64,000 nt of DNA. It comes from Deltaproteobacteria bacterium (lineage in GTDB: Bacteria > SZUA-79 > Acidulodesulfobacterales > Acidulodesulfobacteraceae). This document shows, one piece after another, positions 16,297 through 25,884 of the stretch. The stretch covers positions 1-64,000 of the forward strand of contig JAMDCP010000001.1 in the NCBI GenBank assembly GCA_023489335.1, written 5' to 3'. The notes under the pieces were generated by a model. It worked only from the letters and a program-made list of their open reading frames with translations. It made no database searches and was not told where the DNA came from. The position numbers and the translations under genes were made by a program. Position 1 is the first letter of the stretch, and every line of letters starts with the position of its first letter.

Positions 16297-17355
16297 ATGA
16301 ATTACACGAGACTTGGGAACACGGGGCTTAAGGTTTCAAGGCTTTGCCTCGGAACAATGACATTCGGATTCAAATTTAGAAATATCGGCGCCGTCGGACA
16401 GGATGATGCAAACATTATGGTTAAAAGAGCATATGAAGCCGGAATAAATTTCTTCGACACAGCCGATATGTATTCATTTGGACAATCGGAAGAAATCCTT
16501 GGAAATGCGTTAAAAGAACTGAATATGCCGAGAGAAAAATTCGTAATAGCCACGAAGGTTCGTTCGCCTTTAAGCGAAGACGCCATGAAAGGAACAGGCG
16601 ATGTAAACAATGCAGGGCTTTCAAGAAAGCACATAACGGAAGCCTGCAATAACAGCTTAAAAAGATTAAAAACTGACTATATAGACCTTTATCAGGTGCA
16701 TGGCTGGGATGCGTCCTGCGGAATGGAAGAAACATTAGAGGCATTAAACGATTTAGTAAGACAGGGGAAAGTATTATATTTGGGCGTTTCAAACTGGAGC
16801 GCAAGGCATATAATGAAAGCGGTCTATCTGGCTAAAGCCAAAAAATTCAGCCGCTTTGTTTCTCTTCAGGCATATTATTCTTTGGTCGGGAGGGACTTAG
16901 AACACGAACTTCTTCCTTTATGCAACGAGGAAGGGCTCGGCGTTCTCCCATGGTCCCCATTATCGGGAGGCTTTTTAACCGGCAAATACACCCGCCAAAA
17001 CCCCAAACCTGCGGGAGCAAGGAGAAGCGAGTTTAACTTCCCGCCCATAGACGAAAGGAGTTATGATGCGATAGATGCGTTGGCCGAAATAGCTAAAAAC
17101 AAAAATATTTCTATTCCCCAGGCATCGCTTGCATGGCTTCTGGCTCAAAAAGGCGTTACATCCATTATTATAGGCGCCAATAAAATATCCCAGTTGGAGG
17201 ATAACCTGAAATCCACTGAGATAAGCCTGACGGATGAGGAAATTGAAAAACTTTCGGATACAACGAAGCCCAAAAAATTATACCCTCAATGGATGGTTGA
17301 ATGGCAAAACGAAAGAACCTCGCTAAATCCCGAAGAATTGAATAAAAATATTTAA
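16297..17355 (+). CDS. Aldo/keto reductase
   Basis: A 352-residue NADPH-dependent oxidoreductase of the AKR superfamily, of the subgroup that includes YajO and voltage-channel beta-subunit-like proteins. The catalytic tetrad is present: Asp and Tyr in DTADMYSFG, Lys in IATKVRS, and His in YQVHGWD. The C-terminal cofactor-binding block is IIIGANKISQLEDNL. A GGGGGG-rich site precedes the ATG. It follows the tetR gene after 52 bp and could be a target of it, but no operator copy is seen in that gap. Substrate is unknown. Confidence 0.88.
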   Translation: MNYTRLGNTGLKVSRLCLGTMTFGFKFRNIGAVGQDDANIMVKRAYEAGINFFDTADMYSFGQSEEILGNALKELNMPREKFVIATKVRSPLSEDAMKGTGDVNNAGLSRKHITEACNNSLKRLKTDYIDLYQVHGWDASCGMEETLEALNDLVRQGKVLYLGVSNWSARHIMKAVYLAKAKKFSRFVSLQAYYSLVGRDLEHELLPLCNEEGLGVLPWSPLSGGFLTGKYTRQNPKPAGARRSEFNFPPIDERSYDAIDALAEIAKNKNISIPQASLAWLLAQKGVTSIIIGANKISQLEDNLKSTEISLTDEEIEKLSDTTKPKKLYPQWMVEWQNERTSLNPEELNKNI

Positions 17356-17370
17356 ACTTTTCGATGAATT

Positions 17371-18042
17371 ATGAATCCTCGAGAGCTTGTGAAAAAATAT
17401 GGCGGAAGGTTTTCATCTGCTCTGGGTATCCGCCTCTCCTCATCCGATGCCGGTGAAATATTCAAATGGTTTATCGCTTCCATGCTCTTTGGCGCAAGAA
17501 TATCCGGAAACATTGCAATAAGGACATATAAAGAATTCGAGTCGAGAGGCATTGCTTCTCCGGAAGAGGTCGTAAAAACGGGATGGGACGGCCTTGTCGC
17601 AATCTTGGATGAGGGGGGTTATGCAAGATATGACTTTAAAACCGTAACCAAACTCCTTGCGGTTTGCAAGATGTTAATGGAAAAGTATAAAGGCGACCTT
17701 AATATATTACATTCAAAATCCCTGGACAATGAAGACCTTGAAAATAGGTTAAAAGCCCTTGGTAAAGGCATTGGGGATGTAACGGTAAATATATTTTTAA
17801 GGGAATTAAGGGGAATATGGCAAAAGGCAATGCCTCTGCCATCCGACATCGTCATGACGGCGGCAAAAAAGGAGGGTTTTATCCCTGAAGAACTGACCGA
17901 TAGGCAAAAAGCGCTGAAGATGCTCCTGAGTAGTTGGACGGGTGGCAAAGAAGGGGAAAACAACCTGAAGTCCCTTCCCGATTTTGAATCCGCATTAGTT
18001 AAAAGCGGCCTTGCAACCAGAAGAAAGAGCTCTAAAAAATAA
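17371..18042 (+). CDS. HhH-GPD-like DNA-repair glycosylase-type protein
   Basis: The 223-residue, mostly helical protein contains a helix-hairpin-helix-like block (LGKGIGDVTVNIFLREL, near residue 130) followed by PLPSDIVMTAAKK. Its Asp is at about the spacing of the catalytic Asp in the endonuclease III/HhH-GPD superfamily. The Cys cluster that binds [4Fe-4S] in endonuclease III is absent, and the C-terminus is Lys-rich. The assignment rests on motif resemblance. It lies 15 bp after the aldo/keto reductase and is probably co-transcribed with it. Confidence 0.6.
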   Translation: MNPRELVKKYGGRFSSALGIRLSSSDAGEIFKWFIASMLFGARISGNIAIRTYKEFESRGIASPEEVVKTGWDGLVAILDEGGYARYDFKTVTKLLAVCKMLMEKYKGDLNILHSKSLDNEDLENRLKALGKGIGDVTVNIFLRELRGIWQKAMPLPSDIVMTAAKKEGFIPEELTDRQKALKMLLSSWTGGKEGENNLKSLPDFESALVKSGLATRRKSSKK

Positions 18043-18047
18043 ATTTA

Positions 18048-18572
18048 TTATTTTTTAATCTCATTTAACTTTTTTATTGTTTCTTGCAAAAAAACAGGGA
18101 GATCGGAAGGCTGCCTCGATGTTACAAGATTGCCGTCAACCACGACATCTTTATCTTCATATAAAGCGCCTGCTTCTTTAAGTTCAGAGGCAACAGTCTT
18201 GTAAGAGGTCGCGTGCCTGCCTTTTAAAAGTCCTGCCGTCACCAAGGTCTGCGGTCCGTGGCATATGGCGGAAACCGGTTTTTTCTTCTCAAAAAAAGAT
18301 TTTGCTATTCTAACGGCATCTTTATCCTTTCTGACGGTTTCGGGGGCTTTTCCTCCGGGAAGTATAAGCATGTCGTAATCATCGGGGTTTATTTCTCCAA
18401 GAGTTTTATTTGCCTCTACCTCGTATCCGTGCTTGCCTTTAAGCCTGCCCTTCTTCATCGAAGCAATATCCGTATGGACGCCTTCTTCCTTTAAACGATA
18501 ATACGGGACTAAAAGTTCCGTGTCTTCAAAATCATCGGCGCTGACGATTAACGCTTTTAATGTTCTTGTCAT
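18048..18572 (-). CDS. DJ-1/PfpI family protein
   Basis: A class I glutamine-amidotransferase-like protein of the PfpI/YhbO/DJ-1 group, linked to protein or nucleotide deglycation and stress protection. The nucleophile elbow is SAICHGPQTL with the reactive Cys, and the conserved Glu is in DDFEDTELL. I start at the ATG at 18572 rather than the track's 18599, because an AGGGGGG site lies just upstream of it and MTRTLKALIVSAD is the usual N-terminus. This gives 174 residues. It converges on the HhH-GPD gene with 5 bp between stops. Confidence 0.87.
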   Translation of the reverse strand: MTRTLKALIVSADDFEDTELLVPYYRLKEEGVHTDIASMKKGRLKGKHGYEVEANKTLGEINPDDYDMLILPGGKAPETVRKDKDAVRIAKSFFEKKKPVSAICHGPQTLVTAGLLKGRHATSYKTVASELKEAGALYEDKDVVVDGNLVTSRQPSDLPVFLQETIKKLNEIKK

Positions 18573-18712
18573 AACATCCCCCCTTCCCCTCTTATACATA
18601 AAACTTCTTTATTTCTTGATTTTTCTATTTTATATGTTACATTTAAATTATATCAATAAAATCAGAAAAATACATATAGCTATTTATTTTTATTTGATTA
18701 TACTTCAAAACT

Positions 18713-19792
18713 TTGAACTTTAAACAGGAAAGTCCTATCAGTATTGCCGGAGCCGGACCTGCCGGCTTGACTGCCGCCATCGTCCTGGCAAAACACGGCT
18801 GTAAGGCAAGGGTTTACGAAATATCCCCCGATGTCGGCCATCGCATGAACGGCGATTTTCAAGGGTTGGAAAACTGGAGTTCCGACAAAGATATTACATC
18901 GCTTTTAAAGAATGATATAGGCATAGATATTAATTTTTTATGCGCTCCTTACTACGGAGGCGATATATGCGCCCCCGGAATGGGTCCGTTAGAAATAAAA
19001 TCGAAAAAGCCTATTTTCTATCTTGTAAAAAGGGGCGCTATGGGCGGTTCGCTTGACAAAGGGCTTAAGGAACAGGCTCTTTCGCTGGGGGTTGAAATAA
19101 TTTTTAACAGCCGCCTTAATTTTGCCGAGGGGGGAACCATCATTGGCACCGGTCCAAAAAGGGCAGATTTTATTGCGGTCGGCATAACATTCGATACCGG
19201 AATGAAAGACCTGGCAACCGTGGTTTTTAATGACGAAATTGCGCCTAAGGGATATGCTTACCTCCTTGTAAATAAGGGTTACGGAACTATGGCGACGGTT
19301 ATATATAAGGATTACAAAAATGAAAAAAAATATTTTGAAAATATGCTTAATTTTTTTAAAAATAATAAAAATCTTGATATTAAAAATGACAAAAAGTTTG
19401 GCGGCTGCGGAAATTTCTTCTTAAAAGATACTAATGTAGAACAAAAAACTATATATGTGGGGGAATCGGCTGGATTTCAGGACTGCCTTTGGGGATTCGG
19501 AATGAAGTATGCAATTGTTTCGGGTTATTTGGCGGCCATGAGTATTATCAAAAATTCGGATTATGACTTACTCTGGAAAAAGGAACTAAAACCTATGCTG
19601 GAGACATCCCTCGTTAACAGGTATCTGTTCGAAAAATTTGGCCATACGGGATACAGGTATCTGGCAAAGGGATTTGCCAAAGGCGACCCGTGCGATTTCC
19701 TTAAATACCATTATAACCAAACTTTTTTTAAAAATCTTATTTTACCCATTGCAAAAAGCAGGTATAAAAGTCAAATAAAAGATAAAAACTAA
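18713..19792 (+). CDS. FAD-dependent oxidoreductase (geranylgeranyl reductase-like)
   Basis: The N-terminal dinucleotide-binding motif is GAGPAGLTAAIVLAKHG, followed by an acidic YE at the end of the second strand. A later block VGESAGFQDCLWGFGMKYAI corresponds to the GDAAG-like FAD phosphate motif of the geranylgeranyl reductase/flavin monooxygenase group. At 359 residues the length fits. The predicted start is TTG with no clear ribosome-binding site, so the true start is uncertain. Substrate is unknown. Confidence 0.72.
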   Translation: MNFKQESPISIAGAGPAGLTAAIVLAKHGCKARVYEISPDVGHRMNGDFQGLENWSSDKDITSLLKNDIGIDINFLCAPYYGGDICAPGMGPLEIKSKKPIFYLVKRGAMGGSLDKGLKEQALSLGVEIIFNSRLNFAEGGTIIGTGPKRADFIAVGITFDTGMKDLATVVFNDEIAPKGYAYLLVNKGYGTMATVIYKDYKNEKKYFENMLNFFKNNKNLDIKNDKKFGGCGNFFLKDTNVEQKTIYVGESAGFQDCLWGFGMKYAIVSGYLAAMSIIKNSDYDLLWKKELKPMLETSLVNRYLFEKFGHTGYRYLAKGFAKGDPCDFLKYHYNQTFFKNLILPIAKSRYKSQIKDKN

Positions 19793-19838
19793 ATTATTAA
19801 CTGCCTCTGTGTATGGTGCGGCTTAAAGATAAGGATGG

Positions 19839-22154
19839 ATGTTTATGAAACTTTCAAAGAATTTGGAATGTGAAGAATGTAAGGTTTCCGGGACGGCGGA
19901 CGGCGGATTGATAAACGGCGCCGCATATACCGCCGCCGTTTATACCTGTCCCATGCACCCCGAGGTGAGGCAGGCAGGGCCCGGAAACTGCCCCATTTGC
20001 GGAATGGCCCTCGAACCTGTTGTTCCGGTTGCCGCCGCCGCAAAAATGGAGTGGGTATGCCCCATGCATCCGCAGATTATTCGCAATGCGCCAGGGAATT
20101 GCCCTATTTGCGGGATGGCTCTCGAACCGCGCTCCGGTTCCCCCGAAAAAGAAAAGAATACCGAACTTCTAAATATGACAAGGCGTTTTTGGGTCAGTCT
20201 CATCCTAACGGTTCCGCTTCTATTCATTGCCATGAGTGTTTATGTTCCTGCCATATCTACCTTAAGCCTTCTTCATCCAAAAATAGCGGAATGGCTGGAA
20301 CTTATACTTGCTACGCCAGTGGTTTTATGGGGAGGATGGCCGTTTTTCGTCAGAGGGGTCAATTCCGTAAAAAACCGTAGCCTGAATATGTTCACGCTGA
20401 TAAGCTTAGGTGTCGGAGTTGCATATTTATATAGCCTTACGGCTGCGCTTATGCCGTGGATATTTCCCGCATCTTTTCGGAATAAAGGCGGGCAGGTGGA
20501 CACATATTTTGAAGCCGCCGCTTTCATCGTAACGCTTGTGCTTTTGGGTCAGATGCTTGAACTTAAGGCTCGCAGCAAAACCGGAGCGGCAATTAAAGCG
20601 CTTCTCGGTCTGTCTCCTAAAACGGCAAGGCTTATAAAGGGAGAAAAAGAGGAGGATATCCCTCTTGATGAGGTTAATCCCGGCGACTTGCTTCGCGTTC
20701 GTCCAGGGGAAAAAATCCCTGTTGACGGCATAGTGATAGAGGGGGTAAGTTCGGTTGACGAATCGATGATTACGGGGGAATCTATCCCCGTAGAAAAACA
20801 TAAAGGAGACAAAATAATAGGCGCAACTATAAATGGTACGGGGTCGCTTATAATGACGGCTGAAAAAGTAGGCGCCGATACCCTGCTTTTTAGAATCGTT
20901 CAAATGGTTGCCGAAGCTCAAAGGAGCCGCGCTCCTATCCAGAAACTCGTTGATATCGTCGCCGCTTACTTTGTTCAGATAGTGGTCGCCGTTGCGGTTT
21001 TAACCTTTATTATCTGGTCGTTAATCGGCCCGGAACCGAGAATGGCGCTTGCGCTTGTCAATGCCGTTGCCGTGCTGATAATTGCATGCCCCTGCGCCCT
21101 TGGGCTTGCGACACCTATGTCTATAATGGTAGCTACGGGAAAGGGGGCTACGGAGGGCGTGCTTTTCAAAAATGCCGAAGCGATAGAGATTATGAAAAAA
21201 GTGGATACCCTTGTGGTGGATAAGACTGGAACACTCACGGTAGGCAAGCCTAAACTTGCTTCCGTGGTTCCGGCGGAGGGATTCGACGAAAATAAAATAT
21301 TATCTTTTGCCGCCGGCATAGAAAGGGGCAGCGAACATCCGCTTGCGGCGGCTATAGTTTCGGGAGCCGACGAAAGAGGCGTAAAACCAGGCAAAACGGA
21401 TTCTTTCGAATCATTGACCGGAAAAGGTGTTACGGGAAGCATAGAAGGGCGCCGTATAGCCCTCGGCAACCGTATGCTTCTTGACGACCTTAAGATAGAC
21501 CATAAAAGCCTTGACTTAAAAGCTAAAGATTTGCGAACGGAAGGAATGATAGTTATGTTTGTTGCGGTAGACGGGCAAACTGCGGGATTAGTGGCGGTAG
21601 CCGACCCCATAAAAGATACGACCTCTGCGGCAATAAACCAGCTCCATGAAGAAGGCATCCGAATAGTTATGCTTACGGGGGATAACAAAATAACCGCCGA
21701 AGCCGTTTCTAAAAAGCTCGGCATCGACGAAGTAATCAGCGAAGTGCTGCCGGATCAGAAGGCTTTGATGGTAAAGAAATTACAGGATGAAGGAAGAATA
21801 GTCGCAATGGCGGGAGACGGAGTAAACGACGCGCCCGCTCTTGCGCAGGCTCATGTCGGTATAGCTATGGGAACCGGCACCGATGTTGCAATGGAAAGCG
21901 CCGGCGTAACCTTAGTTAAAGGCGACTTAAGAGGGATAGTGCGGGCAAGGCGCTTAAGCAAGTTAACGATGCGCAACATCAAACAGAACCTTTTTTTTGC
22001 TTTTATTTATAATACGGCGGGCATTCCGATTGCGGCGGGCATTCTTTATCCTTTTTTTGGAATATTGCTCAGTCCTGCCATTGCCGCTGCGGCAATGAGC
22101 TTTAGTTCCGTATCGGTGGTAAGCAACGCTTTAAGGCTGCGAAGGGTTAAATAA
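19839..22154 (+). CDS. copA: Copper-translocating P1B-type ATPase with two N-terminal HMBDs
   Basis: This inner-membrane ATPase exports Cu(I). The N-terminus carries two heavy-metal-binding domains of the [10 protein letters not shown]...[10 protein letters not shown] type (residues about 30-60 and 70-100) instead of the common ferredoxin-like CxxC domains. Core motifs follow: TGES (actuator), ACPCALG (metal path in the membrane), DKTGTLT (phosphorylated Asp), GDGVNDAPA, and the [12 protein letters not shown] last helix typical of Cu+ pumps. At 771 residues it is intact. No copper chaperone or regulator gene is adjacent. Confidence 0.93.
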   Translation: MFMKLSKNLECEECKVSGTADGGLINGAAYTAAVYTCPMHPEVRQAGPGNCPICGMALEPVVPVAAAAKMEWVCPMHPQIIRNAPGNCPICGMALEPRSGSPEKEKNTELLNMTRRFWVSLILTVPLLFIAMSVYVPAISTLSLLHPKIAEWLELILATPVVLWGGWPFFVRGVNSVKNRSLNMFTLISLGVGVAYLYSLTAALMPWIFPASFRNKGGQVDTYFEAAAFIVTLVLLGQMLELKARSKTGAAIKALLGLSPKTARLIKGEKEEDIPLDEVNPGDLLRVRPGEKIPVDGIVIEGVSSVDESMITGESIPVEKHKGDKIIGATINGTGSLIMTAEKVGADTLLFRIVQMVAEAQRSRAPIQKLVDIVAAYFVQIVVAVAVLTFIIWSLIGPEPRMALALVNAVAVLIIACPCALGLATPMSIMVATGKGATEGVLFKNAEAIEIMKKVDTLVVDKTGTLTVGKPKLASVVPAEGFDENKILSFAAGIERGSEHPLAAAIVSGADERGVKPGKTDSFESLTGKGVTGSIEGRRIALGNRMLLDDLKIDHKSLDLKAKDLRTEGMIVMFVAVDGQTAGLVAVADPIKDTTSAAINQLHEEGIRIVMLTGDNKITAEAVSKKLGIDEVISEVLPDQKALMVKKLQDEGRIVAMAGDGVNDAPALAQAHVGIAMGTGTDVAMESAGVTLVKGDLRGIVRARRLSKLTMRNIKQNLFFAFIYNTAGIPIAAGILYPFFGILLSPAIAAAAMSFSSVSVVSNALRLRRVK

Positions 22155-22228
22155 TATAGTTGACTTATTTCGGATACCTTATTTCTAAAATTCGAAGCAC
22201 CGGCGTAAAGAGTGGTATTAGCTTTTGT

Positions 22229-23257
22229 TTATGAAATCCTTAAAACTTTGGCGCCGAAAATCTTTTTATTTTTTATCTCATTTAAAGCAATGTTTGCTTC
22301 GTCTAAATTAAAAACCTGAATTTCAGGTTTAATATTATAGCCGGACGCAATCTTCAGAACCTCTTCGATGTCGTTAAAGGTTACATTCGCAACAGATTTT
22401 ATCTCTTTTTCCATCCATAAATCTCTTGAATAATCTATATTTATAAGATAGTCTTTATCAAAATCTTCTTTTCGTATGTTGTTTATAACAAGCCGTCCGT
22501 TAGGTTTTAAATTTTTCAAAACTTCCACGACGGGCATCCAGACTGGCGTCGTATCTATGACCGCGTTTAACTTGTGGGCGGGAGACTCCGAAATATCGCC
22601 GCTCCAGTATGCGCCAAGCTCCATAGCAAGTTTTCTTTCGTTTTCCGCCCTTGCAAAGACAAATAGCTTTAAATTAGGATAAATTGCTTTTGCGAGCTTT
22701 AAAACTAAATGATTCGAAGCTCCAAATCCTAAAAAACCTAAATTCATTTTATCGTTAATGTTTGTTAATTTTAAAGCCCTGTACCCAACTGCTCCGGCGC
22801 AAAGCAAAGGCGAAGCTTCTTCATCGGAAAAATTTTCTGGAATTAACGCTGCATAATTTTCGTTTATCTTTGTATATTCGGCATAACCGCCGTCCACATC
22901 TTTGCCCGTTGCCGTAAAATTTGGGCATAAATTTTCAAAACCGCTTTTACAGTAAACGCAATTGCCGCAGGCGGAATTAATCCAGCCTATACCGACCCTG
23001 TCGCCTTTCTTTAATTTTTTTACTTCGCTTCCGGTTTCGATTACCCTGCCGACTATCTGATGTCCCGGAATGACGGGTAATTTAATAGGCTTAATTCTGC
23101 CTTCAATTTCGTCTAATTCGGTATGGCATACGGCACAGGAATTTACTTTAATTAAAACCTCGTTTTTGCAGATTTCGGGTATTTTAACATCTATATGCGA
23201 TAAAGGATTTTTATTTATTTTTAAATCGGATATTTCCGTTAATGCCATGGACTTCAT
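22229..23257 (-). CDS. Zinc-dependent alcohol dehydrogenase family protein
   Basis: A 342-residue medium-chain dehydrogenase. Catalytic zinc ligands appear in CAVCHTELDE and the GHQIVG segment. The four structural zinc Cys are in CGNCVYCKSGFENLC. The Rossmann part (LGFLGFGASNHLVL) has a GxGxxx-type nucleotide loop. It resembles the broad adh family that oxidises alcohols or reduces aldehydes with NAD(P). Substrate is not predictable. It converges on copA. Confidence 0.88.
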   Translation of the reverse strand: MKSMALTEISDLKINKNPLSHIDVKIPEICKNEVLIKVNSCAVCHTELDEIEGRIKPIKLPVIPGHQIVGRVIETGSEVKKLKKGDRVGIGWINSACGNCVYCKSGFENLCPNFTATGKDVDGGYAEYTKINENYAALIPENFSDEEASPLLCAGAVGYRALKLTNINDKMNLGFLGFGASNHLVLKLAKAIYPNLKLFVFARAENERKLAMELGAYWSGDISESPAHKLNAVIDTTPVWMPVVEVLKNLKPNGRLVINNIRKEDFDKDYLINIDYSRDLWMEKEIKSVANVTFNDIEEVLKIASGYNIKPEIQVFNLDEANIALNEIKNKKIFGAKVLRIS

Positions 23258-23333
23258 ATTAATATTATACTATATTATATATTAAATAAAAATCTTTCAT
23301 TTTTTGTTATAATACAAATAGGGATTAAAAAAT

Positions 23334-23738
23334 ATGCATGATTTTTTATACTCCGACCTTGCTTCTATTGTTTCTCTTGTGCATATTGGATATACCTTGT
23401 TTATAATAATAGGGTTTATTCTTATTTGGATTGGATATTTTGTTAAATGGAAGTGGGTCAGGAATTATATATTCAGGCTTGTTCATCTTGCAATGATGGG
23501 ATTTGTCGGTCTTGAAGCTGTTTTTAGCATAGAATGTCCTTTAACATGGGCGGAATACAGGCTCCTAACCCTTGCAAGATTAAAACACGGTAATATGCCT
23601 TTTATAGCCGGCTTTGTCGATAAAGTCCTATTTTATAACTTTCCGATATGGATATTTAATTTAATCTATATAAGTTTTACCGCACTGCTCGTTGCAACAT
23701 GGTTTATTGTAAAACCGGAAAGAGAGAATAAAATCTAA
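23334..23738 (+). CDS. DUF2784-family membrane protein
   Basis: A 134-residue protein with about four membrane helices. It has the pattern of the DUF2784 family: an N-terminal LVHIGYTLFIIIGF helix, KWVRNYIFRLVHLAMMGFVGLEAVFSIECPLT around residues 40-75, and a C-terminal helix. The family has no known function. The stop codon directly abuts the ATG of the yjbQ-like gene, so the two are probably translated together. Confidence 0.8.
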   Translation: MHDFLYSDLASIVSLVHIGYTLFIIIGFILIWIGYFVKWKWVRNYIFRLVHLAMMGFVGLEAVFSIECPLTWAEYRLLTLARLKHGNMPFIAGFVDKVLFYNFPIWIFNLIYISFTALLVATWFIVKPERENKI

Positions 23739-24134
23739 ATGGAAACATATAATTTTTCTATAAAAAGCGGTAAAAGAACCGAATTAATCGATATTACAAA
23801 AATAATCGAGGGTTTTGTTTCAAAATCTTCAAATACTGCCGGCATATGCCTGATTTATTCTCCCCACACGACCACAGGCATTATTATTAATGAAGCATAC
23901 GACCCCGATGTTGCTTTCGATATAAATTATTTTTTAGATAATTTAGCGCCGAAAAATTACAATTATCGCCATAGCGAGGGGAATTCGGATGCCCATATAA
24001 AATCATCGATAATAGGAAATTCAAGGATTATACCCTATTCTAACAATAAACTGAATCTCGGGAGATGGGAGGGAATTTTTCTCTGTGAATTTGACGGGCC
24101 GAGACAAAGAAATATAAATTTAACTTTAGTTTAA
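23739..24134 (+). CDS. yjbQ: YjbQ/UPF0047 family protein
   Basis: A 131-residue member of the conserved UPF0047 family, annotated in some databases as secondary thiamine-phosphate synthase because some members can replace ThiE weakly. Conserved blocks are present: SPHTTTGIIINEAYDPD, HSEGNSDAHIKSSIIG and LGRWEGIFLCEFDGPR, which hold the metal-binding His and Asp residues. The start follows the DUF2784 stop with no gap. The biological role is not settled. Confidence 0.88.
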   Translation: METYNFSIKSGKRTELIDITKIIEGFVSKSSNTAGICLIYSPHTTTGIIINEAYDPDVAFDINYFLDNLAPKNYNYRHSEGNSDAHIKSSIIGNSRIIPYSNNKLNLGRWEGIFLCEFDGPRQRNINLTLV

Positions 24135-24181
24135 AAAAGTTAATATGATGATAAGCTATTCACGGTAAAATGGTATCCGAA

Positions 24182-24418
24182 TTATTTTTTCATTTCTTCC
24201 ACGTCTCTTTTTATCACTTTCCACCACCAGTTAAAAACTTCAACTTTGTCGCTTAATTCATTGACTTTACGCTCAATATAAGTTCCGTTCTCATAATTCA
24301 TAAAAAGCTTTTTGACATCTCCATTATAACTATATATTTCTTCCAGATAATCTTTAATATTTTCTATTTCTATTATCAAACTTTGAATGGTATCTTGAAA
24401 CTCCTCATTGTTATCCAT
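24182..24418 (-). CDS. Small coiled-coil-like protein after hgcB
   Basis: An unrecognised acidic protein of 78 residues, probably helical (QSLIIEIENIKDYLEEIY) with a Trp-rich stretch near the C-terminus (FNWWWKVIKRD). I choose the ATG at 24418 over the track's 24436, because the GGGGGGAAG ribosome-binding site falls at the correct distance only for the later one. It lies 61 bp after hgcB on the same strand and may be the last gene of the ars-hgc run. No Cys or metal motif is present, so a link to mercury is only positional. Confidence 0.6.
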   Translation of the reverse strand: MDNNEEFQDTIQSLIIEIENIKDYLEEIYSYNGDVKKLFMNYENGTYIERKVNELSDKVEVFNWWWKVIKRDVEEMKK

Positions 24419-24479
24419 TATTTTACTTCCCCCCATTTTTTTACTTAATAATATAACATGTTAACATCAAAACAATAAA

Positions 24480-24773
24480 TCAACAACATTCGACAGGCGA
24501 TGAACTGCCGCAATCGCACGAAGGCGGACCGCCGGTGAGCATGCCGTTTATTATACCCGAAGCACATCCCATGCCGGAATTTACGGTAATCGCACCATAT
24601 TTGCAATTAAGGGCGCAGGCACCGCATTCCATACACAAATTTTTGTCTTTAACCTCAACTTTTTTATTTTTCAGGAAAAATACTTCGTGAGGACATACAT
24701 CGATGCATATTGCGCAATTTGCGCATTTTTCTGGGAAAAACCTGAGACTAGATACATTCCGAAGATATTTCAT
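24480..24773 (-). CDS. hgcB: Mercury methylation ferredoxin HgcB
   Basis: HgcB is the 2[4Fe-4S] ferredoxin required with HgcA to make methylmercury; it is thought to reduce the corrinoid cofactor and hand over Hg(II). The 97-residue product has two cluster motifs, CANCAICIDVCPHEV and CMECGACALNCKYGA. It also has the extra Cys after the second cluster (GMGCASG) and a C-terminal vicinal pair (VECC), both hallmarks of HgcB rather than ordinary ferredoxins. A further CDC lies near the end. Its ATG overlaps the hgcA stop (ATGA), showing tight coupling. Confidence 0.93.
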   Translation of the reverse strand: MKYLRNVSSLRFFPEKCANCAICIDVCPHEVFFLKNKKVEVKDKNLCMECGACALNCKYGAITVNSGMGCASGIINGMLTGGPPSCDCGSSSPVECC

Positions 24774-25837
24774 ATAACCCCCGATTTGTGAAGTTTGTAA
24801 ATTATCAATAAAACAATCGATGCCGCAACCGATATTAAATAAACGGGCAAAGCTATTTTTAATTCTTTTTTTACACCGGACATATTTGTAAATGTGGTCG
24901 AGCCCGTAAATTGCAATGCCAAATATGAACTTGCCATCGGGAAGAAAAGAATATCAGCCATAAAAATTATAATATTTTTTTGCGCCGATAAATCTAAAAA
25001 CCTTAATACAAACACAACTAATAAAATCCCGATTATCCAGCCCTTGATGGCAAAAGAACGAAACGGAATAAAAGGGAGAAGAACAGGGGCAATAAATGCT
25101 CCGCCTATAATGCTTGACAATCCGAGCAGCAAAAAAGGCGCTCCATATGACCAGGCGCTTTTAAATAAAATACCGGAGGGTTGAAGGCCGAAAAATAAAA
25201 GAATGATTATGCCAAAAATAAAAAATTTTTTAATTGCGGGGATTATTTCCATGGGCGTAAGAACAAGCCTGTCTATTACCGAAAATCCAATTTTTCTCAT
25301 TTCAGGAGTTTTTCGTTTGCCTGCCTTCAAATAATCTTTAATATCTTTTGCATAAACAGGACCAAAATAAACCTTGAAGCCAGTCTGCCTAAATACGGCA
25401 TCGGCATCAACTCCAACCGCACCCAGCTGTGGAACGATTATCCGACCGTGATTTAAAATACTGCTAAGCTCAACCTTATTTATGCGCTTAACAAGCTCTT
25501 TGGTACCGAATGTTCCTTTACCGGCGGCGCACCAGACATTGATTCCTTTTGTATCTAATACCAGTATCCATACATCCAGGCCGCTTAATTCTTTCCTCAG
25601 AATATCAAAGCTCAACTTATAATTAGCGCTTACAAAAACATCGGAATTTTCATCAGGCTTGCCTAAAGAGTAAAGCCCGGGCTCAACCTTATATTTCATC
25701 CTGAATGAATTGCTTACTCTGCATTTTACCCTGCCAAAGTAATCCGCCGGCGTCCATTTAGGTGATGCTTTATAAACGGAGGTCAATTGTTCCGGCTTTT
25801 TGCAACAATCTATAATATTTATATTTTCACTAAACAT
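24770..25837 (-). CDS. hgcA: Mercury methylation corrinoid protein HgcA
   Basis: HgcA carries a methyl group on a corrinoid and transfers it to Hg(II). The diagnostic cap-helix motif is present as NVWCAAGKG, with the cobalt-coordinating Cys at residue 103 inside a CdhD-like cobalamin-binding domain (about residues 45-190). The C-terminal part is a membrane domain of about five helices (for example FFIFGIIILLFFGLQ and IIIFMADILFFPMASSYLAL). CO-dehydrogenase corrinoid proteins lack such a domain. The length of 355 residues fits. hgcB follows with a 4-nt overlap. It is 83 bp downstream of arsC on the same strand. Confidence 0.95.
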   Translation of the reverse strand: MFSENINIIDCCKKPEQLTSVYKASPKWTPADYFGRVKCRVSNSFRMKYKVEPGLYSLGKPDENSDVFVSANYKLSFDILRKELSGLDVWILVLDTKGINVWCAAGKGTFGTKELVKRINKVELSSILNHGRIIVPQLGAVGVDADAVFRQTGFKVYFGPVYAKDIKDYLKAGKRKTPEMRKIGFSVIDRLVLTPMEIIPAIKKFFIFGIIILLFFGLQPSGILFKSAWSYGAPFLLLGLSSIIGGAFIAPVLLPFIPFRSFAIKGWIIGILLVVFVLRFLDLSAQKNIIIFMADILFFPMASSYLALQFTGSTTFTNMSGVKKELKIALPVYLISVAASIVLLIIYKLHKSGVI

Positions 25838-25884
25838 TATTTCTATATAATACCATATAATACCATTGTATTCTTTTATATTTG

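Noticed and set aside
20975-21724. 249-codon minus-strand ORF inside copA
   Set aside because: It is Ser/Thr/Pro-rich shadow translation opposite the ATPase core motifs; no independent signals.
24770-25837. HgcA gene as an acetyl-CoA synthase corrinoid protein (CdhD)
   Set aside because: The NVWCAAGK cap-helix motif, the C-terminal membrane helices and the adjacent HgcB with a terminal CC are specific to HgcA.
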